Below are positions 37,690-37,796 of a DNA stretch of 37,796 nucleotides, piece after piece. The notes under the pieces are model-generated. The model was not told the origin of the DNA, made no database searches, and was given only the letters and a program-made list of their open reading frames with translations. Location: assembly GCF_004799035.1 (NCBI RefSeq), contig NZ_MWIO01000063.1, forward strand, positions 1 to 37,796. The letters are read 5' to 3'. The DNA comes from Rhodanobacter lindaniclasticus. GTDB lineage: Bacteria > Pseudomonadota > Gammaproteobacteria > Xanthomonadales > Rhodanobacteraceae. Every line of letters starts with the position of its first letter. The first letter of the stretch is position 1. The position numbers were made by a program, and so were the translations under genes.

Positions 37690-37796
37690 ATGGGCAAGCT
37701 TCCGCTTGGGCTGCTGCAACAGTTCGTGTTGATCGCCCGCCAGGGCAATCTCTCGCGCGCTGCGCGCGAGGCGAACCTCACCGTCAGCGCGCTCAG
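37690..37796 (+). CDS. LysR-family transcriptional regulator, N-terminal fragment (cut by window end)
   Basis: Only the first 35 complete codons are visible: MGKLPLGLLQQFVLIARQGNLSRAAREANLTVSALS. This is the start of a LysR winged helix-turn-helix, with the typical L-x-x-F-V-x-I-A-x-x-G-N-L-S-x-A-A pattern and the beginning of the recognition helix. The effector domain lies beyond the window. It is divergent from the 65-residue gene with a palindrome between them. The ATG is the only sensible start, though its ribosome site is poor. The regulated pathway cannot be deduced from what is visible. Confidence 0.85.
   Translation, partial: MGKLPLGLLQQFVLIARQGNLSRAAREANLTVSAL

Overview
The window looks like a conserved chromosomal stretch of a high-GC gammaproteobacterium of the Xanthomonadales/Lysobacterales, most likely Rhodanobacteraceae (Rhodanobacter or Dyella type). 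The reasons are the very GC-rich third codon positions, a tryptophan dioxygenase whose catalytic residues align with the Xanthomonas enzyme at a constant offset of two, a monomeric NADP isocitrate dehydrogenase, xanthomonad-style dispersed palindromes, and an aryl-polyene-type ketosynthase pair. The genus is an inference. No phage, insertion sequence, CRISPR array, rRNA or tRNA gene was seen.

Positions 1-11,400 form a block for using peptides and amino acids. On the minus strand lie E1 alpha and E1 beta of a 2-oxo acid dehydrogenase (branched-chain or pyruvate type). Divergent from them is tryptophan 2,3-dioxygenase (kynA), which converges on an ArsR-type regulator. Two tandem POT-family peptide transporters follow, each behind its own near-identical promoter. 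A MarR regulator is divergent from the tyrosine/phenylpyruvate operon hppD-hmgA-fahA. Peptide import plus degradation of Trp, Tyr/Phe and probably Leu/Ile/Val fits together, but maleylacetoacetate isomerase is not in the cluster.

Positions 11,400-18,430 hold haem and oxygen functions and a small polyketide operon. The anaerobic coproporphyrinogen oxidase hemN and an Fe-S FNR regulator form an operon behind a perfect FNR box. A minus-strand three-gene operon encodes a ketosynthase, a chain-length-factor-like partner and a family 2 glycosyltransferase, with 4-bp start/stop overlaps. A DUF218/YdcF protein and the aerobic coproporphyrinogen oxidase hemF follow.

Positions 18,430-24,900 are mostly housekeeping genes: an exported beta-solenoid-like repeat protein, gpmA, a DUF6445 putative Fe(II)/2-oxoglutarate oxygenase, a DUF1453 membrane protein, zapE, an alpha/beta hydrolase, an acyl-carrier-protein phosphodiesterase and a membrane-anchored cytochrome c5-type protein, with a dispersed GC-rich repeat between the last two.

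Positions 24,900-32,740 encode an RND efflux system of MdtABC layout (adaptor plus two different permeases). A canonical terminator lies between the permeases, and no outer-membrane channel is present. Positions 32,740-37,796 contain a short decayed coding remnant, a LysM protein, a lipoprotein, the monomeric isocitrate dehydrogenase, an aldo/keto reductase, a 65-residue small protein and the start of a LysR regulator cut by the window edge.

I did not find a clearly new multi-gene defence or mobile system. The most interesting items are the isolated ketosynthase/CLF/glycosyltransferase operon, the regulatory sites of the hppD and hemN operons, the matched promoters of the peptide transporters, the repeat protein, and the regulatory hairpins within the efflux locus.
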